Origin: [Bacillus] selenitireducens MLS10
GTDB lineage: Bacteria > Bacillota > Bacilli > Bacillales > Salisediminibacteriaceae
DNA: 64,000 nt
Assembly (NCBI RefSeq): GCF_000093085.1
Contig: NC_014219.1
Coordinates: 1,178,001-1,242,000 of the forward strand
Direction of reading: 5' to 3'
The notes below the pieces were generated by a model that had not been told where the DNA came from, searched no databases, and saw only the letters and a list, made by a program, of their open reading frames with translations. The position numbers were made by a program, and so were the translations under genes. This document shows positions 43,670 to 52,845 of the stretch, in pieces. How positions within the stretch are numbered: position 1 is the first letter of the stretch; each line of letters opens with the position of its first letter.

Positions 43670-44758
43670 ATGGATACCATCAATCTGCAGCAATACGCGC
43701 ATCTCGCCCTCGACCGGAAGCTCGCAAGGGACGTTCTGTCCGACAGCGGCTTTACGCTCCTCAGGGAAGGGATGGTGATTACCCCGAATCATATCCGTCT
43801 CTTGAAATCGTATGATATTGAATCGATCCCGGTCTATGGACATACGTCTTTCCTTGAACAGCTCGATGCAAAGGTAAAAGAACAGCACAAGCCGTTCGTC
43901 AGCGCATACCGCGATTCGTTCAACCGGATGAAGACCCTGTTTGCCAATACGGACGAAAGCGGTGTGCCGGATCTCGATCAGACCCTCGATTCCTTTGAAA
44001 CCCTCGTTACCGAATCGCTCAAGTCCTACAGCCTTTTCGAGGTGCTCCAACAGCTCGAAGGACACGACGGCTATCTTCTCCGGCATTCCATTCACGTCGG
44101 GCTCCTTGTCTCTTTGATGGCGAAGCTCATGAAGAAGCCGGACGATGAGATTGTGGAGTACGGGAAGGCGGGTCTCCTGCATGACATCGGTATGACCCGG
44201 ATGCCTGACAGCGTCTTTCATAAGAGCGGCACCCTCACGGAAGACGAATGGGCGCAGGTGAGAGAGCATCCGCAGATCGGCTATGACCTTTTGAAGGATA
44301 AAGGCGTCTCGCAGCTCGTCCTTGATGCGACGCTTTATCACCATGAACGGATGGATGGAAGCGGGTACTTGAAAGGACTGAAGGGTGACGAGATTCCGGA
44401 AGTGGCGGCGATGATTGCCCTTGCGGATGTGTTTGACGCCGTCAGCTCAGACCGGGTTCACCGCAGCAAAATGGCCCCGATGGAGGCCTTAAAAACGATC
44501 AATGACGACATTTACCGCGGCAAGCTCTCGATTCGCTGCGGCCTTGCCTTTATCCAGCACATGACAAGCACGTATACAGGAACGACGGTGTATCTCTCCG
44601 ACGGCCGCTTCGCCCAGATCGTTCGATACCAGGCGAGTGATCTGGAGAATCCGATGATCTCCCTTGAGGGAAAAGTCGTGCAGCTTAAGGATCTGAAGGG
44701 TGTATCGATCATCGATATTGCCGATAACCGCGTTCATGAGATGCAAAAGGAAAGCTGA
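43670..44758 (+). CDS. HD-GYP c-di-GMP phosphodiesterase (first copy)
   Basis: A 362-residue cytoplasmic protein. The N-terminal 120 residues are a helical region (LAREVL-type start, GFTLLREGMVITPNHIRLLK) found with many HD-GYP proteins. The HD-GYP domain covers about 125-310 with RHSIHVGLLVSLMAKL, GLLHDIGMTRMPD, HPQIGYDLL, YHHERMDGSGYLKG and ADVFDAVSSDR. The GYP motif reads GYL here, and metal-binding H and D residues are kept. It should open c-di-GMP to pGpG or GMP. It is a paralogue of the 46006 gene, with 1.2 kb and a chemoreceptor between them. The ribosome site is AGGAGG. Confidence 0.93.
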   Translation: MDTINLQQYAHLALDRKLARDVLSDSGFTLLREGMVITPNHIRLLKSYDIESIPVYGHTSFLEQLDAKVKEQHKPFVSAYRDSFNRMKTLFANTDESGVPDLDQTLDSFETLVTESLKSYSLFEVLQQLEGHDGYLLRHSIHVGLLVSLMAKLMKKPDDEIVEYGKAGLLHDIGMTRMPDSVFHKSGTLTEDEWAQVREHPQIGYDLLKDKGVSQLVLDATLYHHERMDGSGYLKGLKGDEIPEVAAMIALADVFDAVSSDRVHRSKMAPMEALKTINDDIYRGKLSIRCGLAFIQHMTSTYTGTTVYLSDGRFAQIVRYQASDLENPMISLEGKVVQLKDLKGVSIIDIADNRVHEMQKES

Positions 44759-44763
44759 AACGT

Positions 44764-44800
44764 AAGGGACCCCGTGTGAAACTTCGCAGGGTCCCTTTTG
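44764..44800 (+). terminator. Intrinsic terminator between convergent genes
   Basis: A perfect 9-bp stem, AAGGGACCC with GGGTCCCTT, followed by TTT. Confidence 0.8.
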
Positions 44801-44834
44801 TATGTCTGTCATTAGATTGATTTGTTTACCATTC

Positions 44835-45650
44835 TCAGGCACGGCGGGCCATGTGACTCAGCTCACTGGTGAGTGCCTTCAGTTCCTGGGTAATGCCGAG
44901 AACCTCCTGAAGCCTTGCGTCTTGTTCGAAGGATTCCTCTTTCGATTTCTCTGTTTCATCCCGGACGTCATCCATATTCCGGTTGGCGCGGGTGATGCTG
45001 CCGGCGATTTTGGCGGTGGCTTCGTCGGTGGTAGTGGCGAACTTGCGGATCTCTTCAGCGACAACGGCGAAGCCTTTGCCGGCTTCTCCGGCCCGCGCGG
45101 CCTCGATGGAGGCATTGAAGCCGAGGATCGTCGTCTGTCTCGTAAGCCCTTTCAAAAATTCGGTTACTTCCGTCATCTCTGACAGGGCGCTCGCCGCTTC
45201 TTTAGAGCTTGCGCTGAGCGTATCATTAACCTCTGAAAGATGCCTTGAGCCGTCTGACAGTTTCTCTGTGTTCGTGACGATGTGATTCACTGCCTGATCG
45301 AGCGTGTCGGCCATGGCGCGGATTTTCTCTTCCTGATCGGTAGAGAGCCCCATTGTCAGGACCCCGCAGACCTCACCGTCTTCATCTTCGACAGGCAGGC
45401 CGATGGCGACATACGGAATTCCGTACACCTCTCTGTCCACATAGCGGACAATCCGCTTTCCTTCTTTTAATACCGAGTCATTCATCCCGCCCTTTCGGAA
45501 TGTGCTGCCGGTTTTGATGCCAATGTCGAGTGCGTCCCCGGGCACGTAAGTGAGAAACGTCTCCCTGTCCGTGACGGCGACAAAGCAGTCCTCTACCTGA
45601 AGCTGCCGGATAAGCGGCGCACTCCAGACCAATCGTTGTAATATTTCCAT
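44835..45650 (-). CDS. Soluble chemoreceptor (YfmS-like)
   Basis: A 271-residue cytoplasmic methyl-accepting protein starting at ATG 45650 ([12 protein letters not shown]) behind GAGGGGA. An N-terminal sensory domain of about 115 residues ([20 protein letters not shown], then [19 protein letters not shown]) resembles the one in B. subtilis YfmS as far as I can recall. The signalling tip is intact ([32 protein letters not shown]). There is no transmembrane segment. It lies between two HD-GYP genes on the opposite strand. The 355 nt between its start and the next gene hold only an AT-rich, promoter-like stretch around 45910-45980. Confidence 0.9.
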   Translation of the reverse strand: MEILQRLVWSAPLIRQLQVEDCFVAVTDRETFLTYVPGDALDIGIKTGSTFRKGGMNDSVLKEGKRIVRYVDREVYGIPYVAIGLPVEDEDGEVCGVLTMGLSTDQEEKIRAMADTLDQAVNHIVTNTEKLSDGSRHLSEVNDTLSASSKEAASALSEMTEVTEFLKGLTRQTTILGFNASIEAARAGEAGKGFAVVAEEIRKFATTTDEATAKIAGSITRANRNMDDVRDETEKSKEESFEQDARLQEVLGITQELKALTSELSHMARRA

Positions 45651-46005
45651 GAAACTCAATCCCCTCAAATTGATTTTCACCTGATCCGGACCAAAAAAAA
45701 AGCATGACGGCATGACGGAATGACCGGGAATCAAGTCCCCGTGTCACGTGCATGCGGTCATACTCCAGATCTCAGACCGGTTTTATGAACTTAGTCTAAG
45801 AATAGGTCAATCGGAGGGAGATTTCAAGGCTCATTTTGTCTGACATAGATATAGGGAACGAATCCAACCCCGAAACACAATAAAATATGGGTGAAAGTAA
45901 AACGAAAGTGTAACTTGTCCAAGGATACTATGATATAATTTGGTATTATATGATAATATTGATCAACAAATGATATGAGATTTTTCTATTAAGGGGTGTG
46001 GATTC

Positions 46006-47103
46006 ATGGAATGGATACGGGTGGCAGATGAACCGCATAAACTCATCGACCGAGTGCTTGCTGATAATGTGATTTCAGATGAAGGGTTAACCCTGTTACG
46101 GGAGGGGATGGTGGTCCGGGGAAGACATATTCCGATGCTCCGCCGTCAGGGGATCGAGATGATTCCTGTCGGGTCCTACGCACCGGTGCTCGACCAGATC
46201 GATCAGAAGTTTCATGAACATTATCCGAGATTTGCGGATACGTATAAGCGCCAGTTCGGGGAATTGAAGTCGTGTTTTTCGAAGATCCAGCAAGGAGACA
46301 AGGCAGATCTCGACAATGCCATTGCGATGTTCACGGAGCTCGCAGAAGAAGCCCTCGAGTCGGTGAATCTCTTTGAGGTGCTCCAGCAGATGCACGGACA
46401 CAATGAATACACGTACCGCCACAGCATCCACGTCGGACTCCTCGGGGCCCTTGTCGGCAAACTTATGAAATGGCCGTCCGATCAGATCGTCCGCATTGGC
46501 CATGCCGGTCTCCTTCACGACATCGGGAAAATCCGGATTTCAAACGCCATCATCGACAAGCCGGACAAACTGACACCAGTGGAATTTGCGGAGATCAAAA
46601 AGCACTGCGAACTCGGACATGAGCTGTTGATAAACTATATGGACGCCCATGAAGATCTGCTTGACGGCACCCTTTATCATCATGAGCGCATGGACGGATC
46701 GGGCTATCCCTTTGGACTGATGAGCGGGGATATTCCGGATATTGCTCAGGTGCTCGGTGTTGTGGATGTCTTTGATGCCGTTTCTTCAGACCGGGCCTAT
46801 CACCGAAAATCATCCCCTCTAGCAGCCCTCGGTGTTGTGATCAGTGAAGTATATCAAGGAAAGCTCTCTGCGAAATACGGGCTGCCGTTCATTCAGTATA
46901 TGCTTGACGCCTACACCGGCTCCACTGTGATTCTATCAGACGGACGTGTGGCGCAGGTCGTGCGCATTCAGATGGAGGAGGTTGAGAATCCGCTCATCCG
47001 CCTGAACGATCAGGTCGTTTCGCTTCGCTCGCTGAAAGATGTGGAGATCCTCGATGTTCTCGATCAGGCATCGAAGAAGGCAATAGGCGGGATGACCTCC
47101 TAA
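46006..47103 (+). CDS. HD-GYP c-di-GMP phosphodiesterase (second copy)
   Basis: A 365-residue protein similar along its whole length to the one at 43670. It shares GLTLLREGMVVRGRHIPMLR in the N-terminal region. The HD-GYP domain has RHSIHVGLLGALVGKL, GLLHDIGKIRISN, HCELGHELL, YHHERMDGSGYPFG and VVDVFDAVSSDRAY. Unlike the first copy, it keeps the canonical GYP. Cytoplasmic, no membrane segment. A -10-like TATAAT at 45934 lies upstream. The GGDEF gene follows 97 nt later, placing synthesis and breakdown enzymes side by side. Confidence 0.94.
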   Translation: MEWIRVADEPHKLIDRVLADNVISDEGLTLLREGMVVRGRHIPMLRRQGIEMIPVGSYAPVLDQIDQKFHEHYPRFADTYKRQFGELKSCFSKIQQGDKADLDNAIAMFTELAEEALESVNLFEVLQQMHGHNEYTYRHSIHVGLLGALVGKLMKWPSDQIVRIGHAGLLHDIGKIRISNAIIDKPDKLTPVEFAEIKKHCELGHELLINYMDAHEDLLDGTLYHHERMDGSGYPFGLMSGDIPDIAQVLGVVDVFDAVSSDRAYHRKSSPLAALGVVISEVYQGKLSAKYGLPFIQYMLDAYTGSTVILSDGRVAQVVRIQMEEVENPLIRLNDQVVSLRSLKDVEILDVLDQASKKAIGGMTS

Positions 47104-47200
47104 CCGTTCTTTCTGCAAAATACGACAATATTCTTGTGCTTTATTCATGATTTCTCTATCATGAGAGCTGAAGACGTCATGCAGAGGGGCAGGTGAGGAC

Positions 47201-48307
47201 ATGTCATTGACCAAAGCGGAAGCGATGGGACTGAAACACAGTGAATGGATTGACAAGACACTCCGCTATTACTGGTATCTGATTTTTATTGCGATTGTTG
47301 CGGAGATCTTTGCTCTTACGGTGACGCTCATTATGTCTCCAAGCGAATTCTGGGATGATGTTCTTCCTGTCCTGGTCTACCCGACGGTGGCGCAGGTCAT
47401 CCTTCTTCTGATCACAACCGTTATCTACAAAAAGAAAATCACAGAGAATGAATATATCCTGATGGTCGTCGGTTCGCTTCTCGCCTTCATCCTGATTGCG
47501 GCGAACACAAGTCTTGCAGGAGCGCCGCTCATTCTCCTGTTGCCGATGATGATCTCGATCCTCTTCTTTAATAAAAATGTTGTCATCTTCAGCTACCTGG
47601 TTAACGTAATTGCGTATCTGGTTACGATTGCGCTTTTCCCGGATTTGGGGGAATATTTGCGAATTTATGAATTCATTGCGTATATTTATATCTTCTCCGC
47701 AGGGTTTATCATTCTCCTTGCCGTTCAGGAGCGGTCTGACGAAGTGATCGAGCTTCTCAGAAAAAAAGTCGATCAGGAACAGGAACTGATGGTGCGAAAC
47801 ACAATTATGGAACGACTCTCCAAAGTGGATGCCCCAACGGGCCTCTATAACCATAAAACCTTTCAGGAGTATTTGGCCTATCTGTTTGAACAAAGCTCCA
47901 CGTCATCGTACCGCTTTCAGCTTGCCATGCTTGATATTGATAATTTCAAACAGGTTAATGATACGTATGGGCACGCAGTCGGTGATAAGATCCTCGAAAG
48001 AATTGCCGGTATTATTCAGGCGAACGTCGATGCCAATGACATTGCTTCCCGCTATGGGGGAGAAGAATTCGGCGTGCTCTTCACCGACTGTTCTTTTGAA
48101 ACAGCACTCCACGTCGTGGAAACGATTCGCCTAGAAATCGAAAGGCTTCCTCACGAAGAAATGGGCGGCCGGAATGTCACAGTCAGTATCGGGCTTGTGG
48201 AGTATACCGATGAAGAGCAGGCACCTGTGCTCTTCGAGAAGGCTGACACTCTTTTGTATCTGGCGAAGAAAAACGGAAAGAACCGGATTGAGACGGAGAT
48301 TCAGTGA
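47201..48307 (+). CDS. Membrane-bound diguanylate cyclase (GGDEF)
   Basis: A 368-residue protein with five or six transmembrane helices in residues 24-180, acting as a membrane sensor. A short coiled linker joins them to a GGDEF domain. The domain contains DAPTGLYNHKTFQEYLA, MLDIDNFKQVNDTYGHAVGD and the active-site RYGGEEFGVLF. The active site is intact. The inhibitory I-site arginine is absent (DAND precedes the loop), so feedback by c-di-GMP is unlikely. It is followed by a sigma-D promoter for fliD within 30 nt. Confidence 0.93.
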   Translation: MSLTKAEAMGLKHSEWIDKTLRYYWYLIFIAIVAEIFALTVTLIMSPSEFWDDVLPVLVYPTVAQVILLLITTVIYKKKITENEYILMVVGSLLAFILIAANTSLAGAPLILLLPMMISILFFNKNVVIFSYLVNVIAYLVTIALFPDLGEYLRIYEFIAYIYIFSAGFIILLAVQERSDEVIELLRKKVDQEQELMVRNTIMERLSKVDAPTGLYNHKTFQEYLAYLFEQSSTSSYRFQLAMLDIDNFKQVNDTYGHAVGDKILERIAGIIQANVDANDIASRYGGEEFGVLFTDCSFETALHVVETIRLEIERLPHEEMGGRNVTVSIGLVEYTDEEQAPVLFEKADTLLYLAKKNGKNRIETEIQ

Positions 48308-48333
48308 TCCCTGTATTTTTTCGAAGAAAAGAC

Positions 48334-48360
48334 TAAAGGTTTTCACTGCGGTGCCGATAT
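48334..48360 (+). promoter_or_regulatory. Sigma-D promoter of the first fliD
   Basis: An exact consensus: TAAA (48334-48337), 15 nt, GCCGATAT (48353-48360). An intrinsic terminator lies between it and fliD. Confidence 0.9.
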
Positions 48361-48384
48361 TATGTACAGATACGAACGATCTGA

Positions 48385-48438
48385 AAACAGAAAAGAGTGG
48401 ACGATAACACGACCACCCTCTTTTCTGTTTTTCTTTTT
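48385..48438 (+). terminator. Terminator or attenuator inside the fliD leader
   Basis: A 13-bp perfect stem (AAACAGAAAAGAG and its complement), extended by TGG/CCA, and a T-rich tail. It lies downstream of the sigma-D promoter start and 50 nt before the fliD ATG. It could end the GGDEF transcript, but it is also in the path of the fliD transcript. Confidence 0.8.
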
Positions 48439-48487
48439 TACCAGGACATGAGACAGAGGTGTGCAGTAAAAGAAAGGATGAGAATCA

Positions 48488-50029
48488 ATGGATATGCGAA
48501 TGACCGGGTTTGCGTCAGGTATGGATATTAACCAAATGGTCAGCGACCTCATGCGGGCTGAGCGCCAGCCGATGGAGCGGATGGAACAGAACCAGCAGGA
48601 ACTGATTCTGCAGATGGACAAGTACCGGGAAGTGAACCGGGAGTTCATGCAGTTTCGGGACAATACCTTTGACTCCGTGCTGCGTCGCTCGAACATGACG
48701 GCCCAAAACGCGGTGAGTTCAAATGAGAATGCCGTCAGTGCCACGGCTTCTGCCGGTGCGGCACAGGGGACGTATACGTTTGAGGATGTGAGCCTCGCAA
48801 GCTCGACCACGAATGTGTCGACAGAACGCATAGGTGTGGACGGTGCCGATTATACGGCAACGTTGGACGAGGTGTTCGGTGATGAACTTGCAATGAATAA
48901 TGATGGTGAAGTGGTGTTTGACATCACAACGTACGGCCCTGACGGCGAAGCGATTAACGGGAGCTTCAGTTTCGATCCTGAATCAGCCACCTTGTCAGAA
49001 GTGTTCGCAGAAATCAATAACTCTGAGCTCGGAATCCAGGCCTATTTTGATACGGACGGAGGCCGGATTTCCCTGACGAGGACCACGGAAGGAGCGTTCA
49101 ATCCGGATGACGGTCCGGAAATTGATTTTAATGATTCAGCTTTTTTAACGGATAATTTGGCTTTAAATGGAGATGAAGTCTCTGGGGAAAATGCTTCCTT
49201 CACGATGAATGGTCTAGCCATGGAGCGTTCGTCGAACAGCTTTAATATCGACGGCCTTCAGGTGAACCTGAACAGTAACATGGAAAACGGTCAGGCGACG
49301 GTTCGGGTGAATACGGATACGGATCAAATCATGGAGACGATCACGAACTTCGTTGATGAGTACAATGAGATGATCGGCGGCATGGATGACACAGTATCGG
49401 AAGAGTATTATCGTGACTATGCGCCACTGACGGAAGAACAGATGCAAGCCATGGAAGAGCGGGAGATTGAAATGTGGAACGAGCGTGCGGAGAGCGGTCT
49501 TCTCCGCCGTGATTCAACCATTAATAGTGCCTTGAATCAGTTCCGGATGGACTTTTACAATCCGGTTGACGCAGGTATGGATAACCAGACGTTCAGCCAG
49601 CTGACGGAAATCGGCATCACGACTTCCAGTGATTTTCAGGATCGCGGACGTCTCGAGATCGATGAGACTCAGCTTCGAAATGCCATTGAATCAGATTCGG
49701 AAAGTGTGTATCAGCTCTTTGCCGCAGATGGTGAAGATGAGAATCAGGATCAGCGCGGGATCGCCCGCCGTCTGCGTGACACGGCATCAAACGCCATTGA
49801 ACAGATCGGCAACCGGGTGGGCCGAACGGATTCACCGGGTTCGATTCAGAGCTCAACACTCGGTCGTGAACTCTTGCAGGTGGAAGATCAGATGTCGAAT
49901 TTTGAGCGTCGCATGCAGCAGGTTGAAGAACGTTACTGGAGTCAGTTCACTGCCATGGAACAGGCGATGGCCCAGGCCAACGCCCAAGCAGAACAGCTGA
50001 TGTCCCAGCTTGGCGGTTTGCAGCAGTAA
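48488..50029 (+). CDS. fliD: Flagellar cap protein FliD (first copy)
   Basis: A 513-residue filament cap (HAP2) that folds flagellin at the growing tip. The N-terminal domain begins TGFASGMDINQMVSDLMRAE. The C-terminal domain ends with NFERRMQQVEERYWSQFTAM and a glutamine-rich helix. The middle is very acidic. It is similar at both ends to the second FliD at 50183, with a divergent centre. The gene has its own sigma-D promoter and terminator. Confidence 0.95.
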   Translation: MDMRMTGFASGMDINQMVSDLMRAERQPMERMEQNQQELILQMDKYREVNREFMQFRDNTFDSVLRRSNMTAQNAVSSNENAVSATASAGAAQGTYTFEDVSLASSTTNVSTERIGVDGADYTATLDEVFGDELAMNNDGEVVFDITTYGPDGEAINGSFSFDPESATLSEVFAEINNSELGIQAYFDTDGGRISLTRTTEGAFNPDDGPEIDFNDSAFLTDNLALNGDEVSGENASFTMNGLAMERSSNSFNIDGLQVNLNSNMENGQATVRVNTDTDQIMETITNFVDEYNEMIGGMDDTVSEEYYRDYAPLTEEQMQAMEEREIEMWNERAESGLLRRDSTINSALNQFRMDFYNPVDAGMDNQTFSQLTEIGITTSSDFQDRGRLEIDETQLRNAIESDSESVYQLFAADGEDENQDQRGIARRLRDTASNAIEQIGNRVGRTDSPGSIQSSTLGRELLQVEDQMSNFERRMQQVEERYWSQFTAMEQAMAQANAQAEQLMSQLGGLQQ

Positions 50030-50043
50030 TAAACGGTATATAT

Positions 50044-50087
50044 GAAGCACGGTCCCTATTTTTTGCAGGCCGTGCTTCTTTTTTTTG
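50044..50087 (+). terminator. Intrinsic terminator after the first fliD
   Basis: A perfect 9-bp stem, GAAGCACGG with CCGTGCTTC, and eight or more T. Confidence 0.88.
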
Positions 50088-50097
50088 TGAAATAGGA

Positions 50098-50124
50098 TAA
50101 ACATTCTGATAATCCATCCGATAT
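50098..50124 (+). promoter_or_regulatory. Sigma-D promoter of the second fliD
   Basis: TAAA (50098-50101), a 15-nt spacer and TCCGATAT (50117-50124), 58 nt before the start codon. The two fliD copies are therefore separately transcribed. Confidence 0.88.
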
Positions 50125-50182
50125 ATGAAATAGATGAAGAATACCGTCAGACAACAGAATAGGGAAAGGGTGGTTAAACGTG

Positions 50183-51724
50183 ATGAGAATCAGCGGCTTT
50201 GCCACAGGAATGGATATCAATCAGATGGTCACGGATCTCATGCGTGCAGAGCGTATGCCTGTCGACCGGATGCAACAGAATAAACAGCTTCTCGAATGGC
50301 GCATGGAGGAATTCCGTACGATCAACCGGAAGCTTGAAACGTTCCGTACGAATATCTTCGACGGCGTATTCAGAAGTGCCAATATGCTTGCGAAGACCGG
50401 GACATCGTCCGATGAATCCCGTGTCTCCGTGACGGCTGCATCGAATGCACAGCCGGGGACGATGCGCATCAACAGCGTATCGAGTCTCGCGGAATCCGAG
50501 GCGCTCGTATCAGAGGCATTAACCGTTTCCGGTGAGACAGCGACCCGTCAGACGACGCTTGCGGATTTGACTGGTTCCTCGGATCCTGAGTTCACGCTCG
50601 AAGTGACAACGAGAACGTCTTCGGGGGAGAAGAACGAAACATTCACATTTGCCTCTACGGACAAGGTTGATGATGTATTAAAGAAAATCAACAGCTCTGA
50701 TCTTGGTCTGAATGCTTTTTTTGACACACAGACAGGGCAGATTTCCTTCAGCCGTGAAGAAACGGGTCTTTACGATGAGAACGGGAGTCTTGCCATGGGT
50801 GGTTCGGCAGACGCTCAGATAGCATTCGCTGACAGCACACTCGCATCTGCTTTCGGTGTTCAGGAAGGCCAGGGGACAAGAGTGGCGGGTTCGAACGCTG
50901 TTGTCAACATCAACGGGATTGACACAGAGCGGGGAACGAATACGTTTACCGAGAATGGTCTGACCATTACACTCAGGGATACGTTCTCATCAGATCCCGT
51001 CACGATCGGTTCTGCGACGGACACGGATAAGATTTTTGATACGATCATGGATTTTGTCAACGAGTACAACGAACTTGTTGAACACGTCAACGAGAAGCTT
51101 CGAGAAGACCGAAACCGTGATTTCCGACCACTCACCGACGATCAGCGCGAGGCGTTGAGCGAGCGTGAAATTGAGCGTTGGGAAGAACAGGCGATGAGCG
51201 GGATGCTCCGTAATGACCGGATTTTACGCGGCGGCTTTGACCAGTTCCGTTCTGCGATGTATACGCCGGTGAGTCTCGGAGAAGGTTCATCGTTTAACCA
51301 GCTCGCGCAGATTGGCATTACGACGACAAATAATTTTCGCGATGGCGGGAAGCTTGAAGTGAATGAGGACCGGCTGCGCGCGAAGATTAATGAAGATCCT
51401 GATGCTGTGTTCCGACTCTTTACGGCTGATGGGAGCTCCCAAAGTGAGAAGGGACTCGCGAGACGAATACGGGAAAGTGCAAATTCGCTGATTGATTCGA
51501 TTGCAAGAGAAGCCGGCGGCTCCCGTGGACGAAACCTGAATCACCAGTTTACCTTGGGCCGTGGGATGGATCAGATTGATGATCGGATTACGAACTTTGA
51601 GCGGAGGCTCGAACAGGTGGAACAGCGCTATTGGAGCCAGTTTACGGCGATGGAGAAAGCCGTGGCCCAGTCCAACTCGCAGGCTGAATCACTTTTTGCG
51701 CAAATGTATGGTGGCATGATGTAG
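50183..51724 (+). CDS. fliD: Flagellar cap protein FliD (second copy)
   Basis: A 513-residue cap protein starting at ATG 50183 (GTG 50180 possible) behind AAAGGGTGG. It opens with ISGFATGMDINQMVTDLMRA and ends with NFERRLEQVEQRYWSQFTAM and MYGGMM. The ends align closely with the first copy, while residues about 90-330 differ. It is followed 110 nt later by fliT. Since the arrangement fliD-fliT-flaG-fliS continues from it, this copy occupies the usual position and the first is probably the duplicate. Confidence 0.95.
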   Translation: MRISGFATGMDINQMVTDLMRAERMPVDRMQQNKQLLEWRMEEFRTINRKLETFRTNIFDGVFRSANMLAKTGTSSDESRVSVTAASNAQPGTMRINSVSSLAESEALVSEALTVSGETATRQTTLADLTGSSDPEFTLEVTTRTSSGEKNETFTFASTDKVDDVLKKINSSDLGLNAFFDTQTGQISFSREETGLYDENGSLAMGGSADAQIAFADSTLASAFGVQEGQGTRVAGSNAVVNINGIDTERGTNTFTENGLTITLRDTFSSDPVTIGSATDTDKIFDTIMDFVNEYNELVEHVNEKLREDRNRDFRPLTDDQREALSEREIERWEEQAMSGMLRNDRILRGGFDQFRSAMYTPVSLGEGSSFNQLAQIGITTTNNFRDGGKLEVNEDRLRAKINEDPDAVFRLFTADGSSQSEKGLARRIRESANSLIDSIAREAGGSRGRNLNHQFTLGRGMDQIDDRITNFERRLEQVEQRYWSQFTAMEKAVAQSNSQAESLFAQMYGGMM

Positions 51725-51736
51725 CTGTGGTAAAAT

Positions 51737-51770
51737 AAAAGCGAAGGAGCGCCTTCGCTTTTCCCTTTTT
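51737..51770 (+). terminator. Intrinsic terminator after the second fliD
   Basis: A 9-bp stem (AAGCGAAGG/CCTTCGCTT) with a 4-nt loop and a T-rich tail. Confidence 0.8.
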
Positions 51771-51834
51771 CCAAGGGTTATTGAACGACAGATATGATAA
51801 CCCTGATCAAGGGTTGGTATAAGGTGGGACTGAG

Positions 51835-52188
51835 ATGCATCCGTTAACTGAATTGTTTTCTGTCACAAAAAAACTCTATGACCACGTCCAGCAGCCTCTG
51901 CCGAAGGGAGAGGAGCGGGATCGGTATATCGAAATCATTGCGGAGCTCTTACAGAGGCGTGAAGAGCTAATACCGCAAGTCGGGCCGCCCAAAACTGATC
52001 AGGAGGAGCGGATTGCAAGGACGCTCCTTGATTACAATCGTAAGCTGACAGATCGTTTGACGGTCGTTATGCGTGAAGTCGGACAGGATCTCAATCAGAT
52101 CCGCAAGAAGAAGTCGACGGGCAAACAGTATGAAAATCCATACACCAGCCGAACGCAGGACGGCGTGTTTTTTGATTCTAAAAAATAA
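51835..52188 (+). CDS. fliT: Flagellar protein FliT
   Basis: A 117-residue helical cytoplasmic protein at the FliT position. The C-terminal ENPYTSRTQDGVFFDSKK resembles the end of Bacillus FliT as I know it. FliT is the export chaperone for FliD. Here it precedes flaG rather than following fliS. The ATG has GGTGGGACTGAG upstream as a ribosome site. Confidence 0.82.
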   Translation: MHPLTELFSVTKKLYDHVQQPLPKGEERDRYIEIIAELLQRREELIPQVGPPKTDQEERIARTLLDYNRKLTDRLTVVMREVGQDLNQIRKKKSTGKQYENPYTSRTQDGVFFDSKK

Positions 52189-52213
52189 ATAAGATTATTT
52201 ATAATTAAAACAC

Positions 52214-52241
52214 TGAACAATTCTGAAAACTGATCCGATAT
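52214..52241 (+). promoter_or_regulatory. Possible sigma-D promoter of flaG
   Basis: TCCGATAT (52234-52241) is a good -10. The best -35 is TGAA (52214-52217) with a 16-nt spacer. It lies 35 nt before the flaG ATG. Confidence 0.55.
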
Positions 52242-52275
52242 AACCAGTGAAGGCTAAAACCGAGGAGTGATTCAC

Positions 52276-52689
52276 ATGGAAGTGCGATCATCTACGGGCT
52301 TCTCAACAGCAAGAGAATTTCTGACACATCAGAATCAGCGTCAGGAATTCACTCAGGTTGAAAGGAGCCCAAGTCAGCTGCGACAGAGTGGTCAGGCACA
52401 GGGAAGTGTTGACACGTCTTCAAGAGCGTCCGAAAATCTGTCCAGGCGAGAAGGCCATGAATGGACAACGGAACAGCTCGACGAAGCGGCTGACGCCATG
52501 ACGGAGCTGAGTATGCTGCGAAACACGTCACTCAGCTTTGAGCGTCATGAAAAGCTCGACCGCACGATGGTGAAAGTGATCGATCAGCAAACGGATGAGG
52601 TGATTAAAGAAATTCCGCCTGAGGAATTTCTTGATATGATTTCGTCCATGCTGGAGTTCGCAGGGATCCTGATTGACAAAAAGGCGTAG
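52276..52689 (+). CDS. flaG: Flagellar protein FlaG (YvyC)
   Basis: A 137-residue FlaG protein starting at ATG 52276 (MEVRSSTGFS) behind GAGGAG; the in-frame GTG at 52267 overlaps that ribosome site. The N-terminal half is polar and disordered. The conserved C-terminal half reads LSFERHEKLDRTMVKVIDQQ, TDEVIKEIPPEEFLDMISSM. FlaG affects filament length in some bacteria; its mechanism is unclear. Confidence 0.93.
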   Translation: MEVRSSTGFSTAREFLTHQNQRQEFTQVERSPSQLRQSGQAQGSVDTSSRASENLSRREGHEWTTEQLDEAADAMTELSMLRNTSLSFERHEKLDRTMVKVIDQQTDEVIKEIPPEEFLDMISSMLEFAGILIDKKA

Positions 52690-52707
52690 TTGAAGCTTAA
52701 ATAAAAG

Positions 52708-52731
52708 AACCCGCTTAAAGACGGGTTTTTT
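52708..52731 (+). terminator. Intrinsic terminator after flaG
   Basis: A 6-bp stem, AACCCG with CGGGTT, followed by seven T. Confidence 0.75.
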
Positions 52732-52770
52732 TATTTTGGCAAAATCATGGAGGGAAAATGCTGTTTCGTC

Positions 52771-52797
52771 TAAAGATTCGGGGAATTGAACCGATAT
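52771..52797 (+). promoter_or_regulatory. Sigma-D promoter of fliS
   Basis: TAAA (52771-52774), 15 nt, ACCGATAT (52790-52797), 49 nt before the fliS ATG. Confidence 0.85.
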
Positions 52798-52845
52798 AAT
52801 AGTCAGTAAGCAGTGGTACTACAGACTCGAAAGGGTGTTTGGCAT

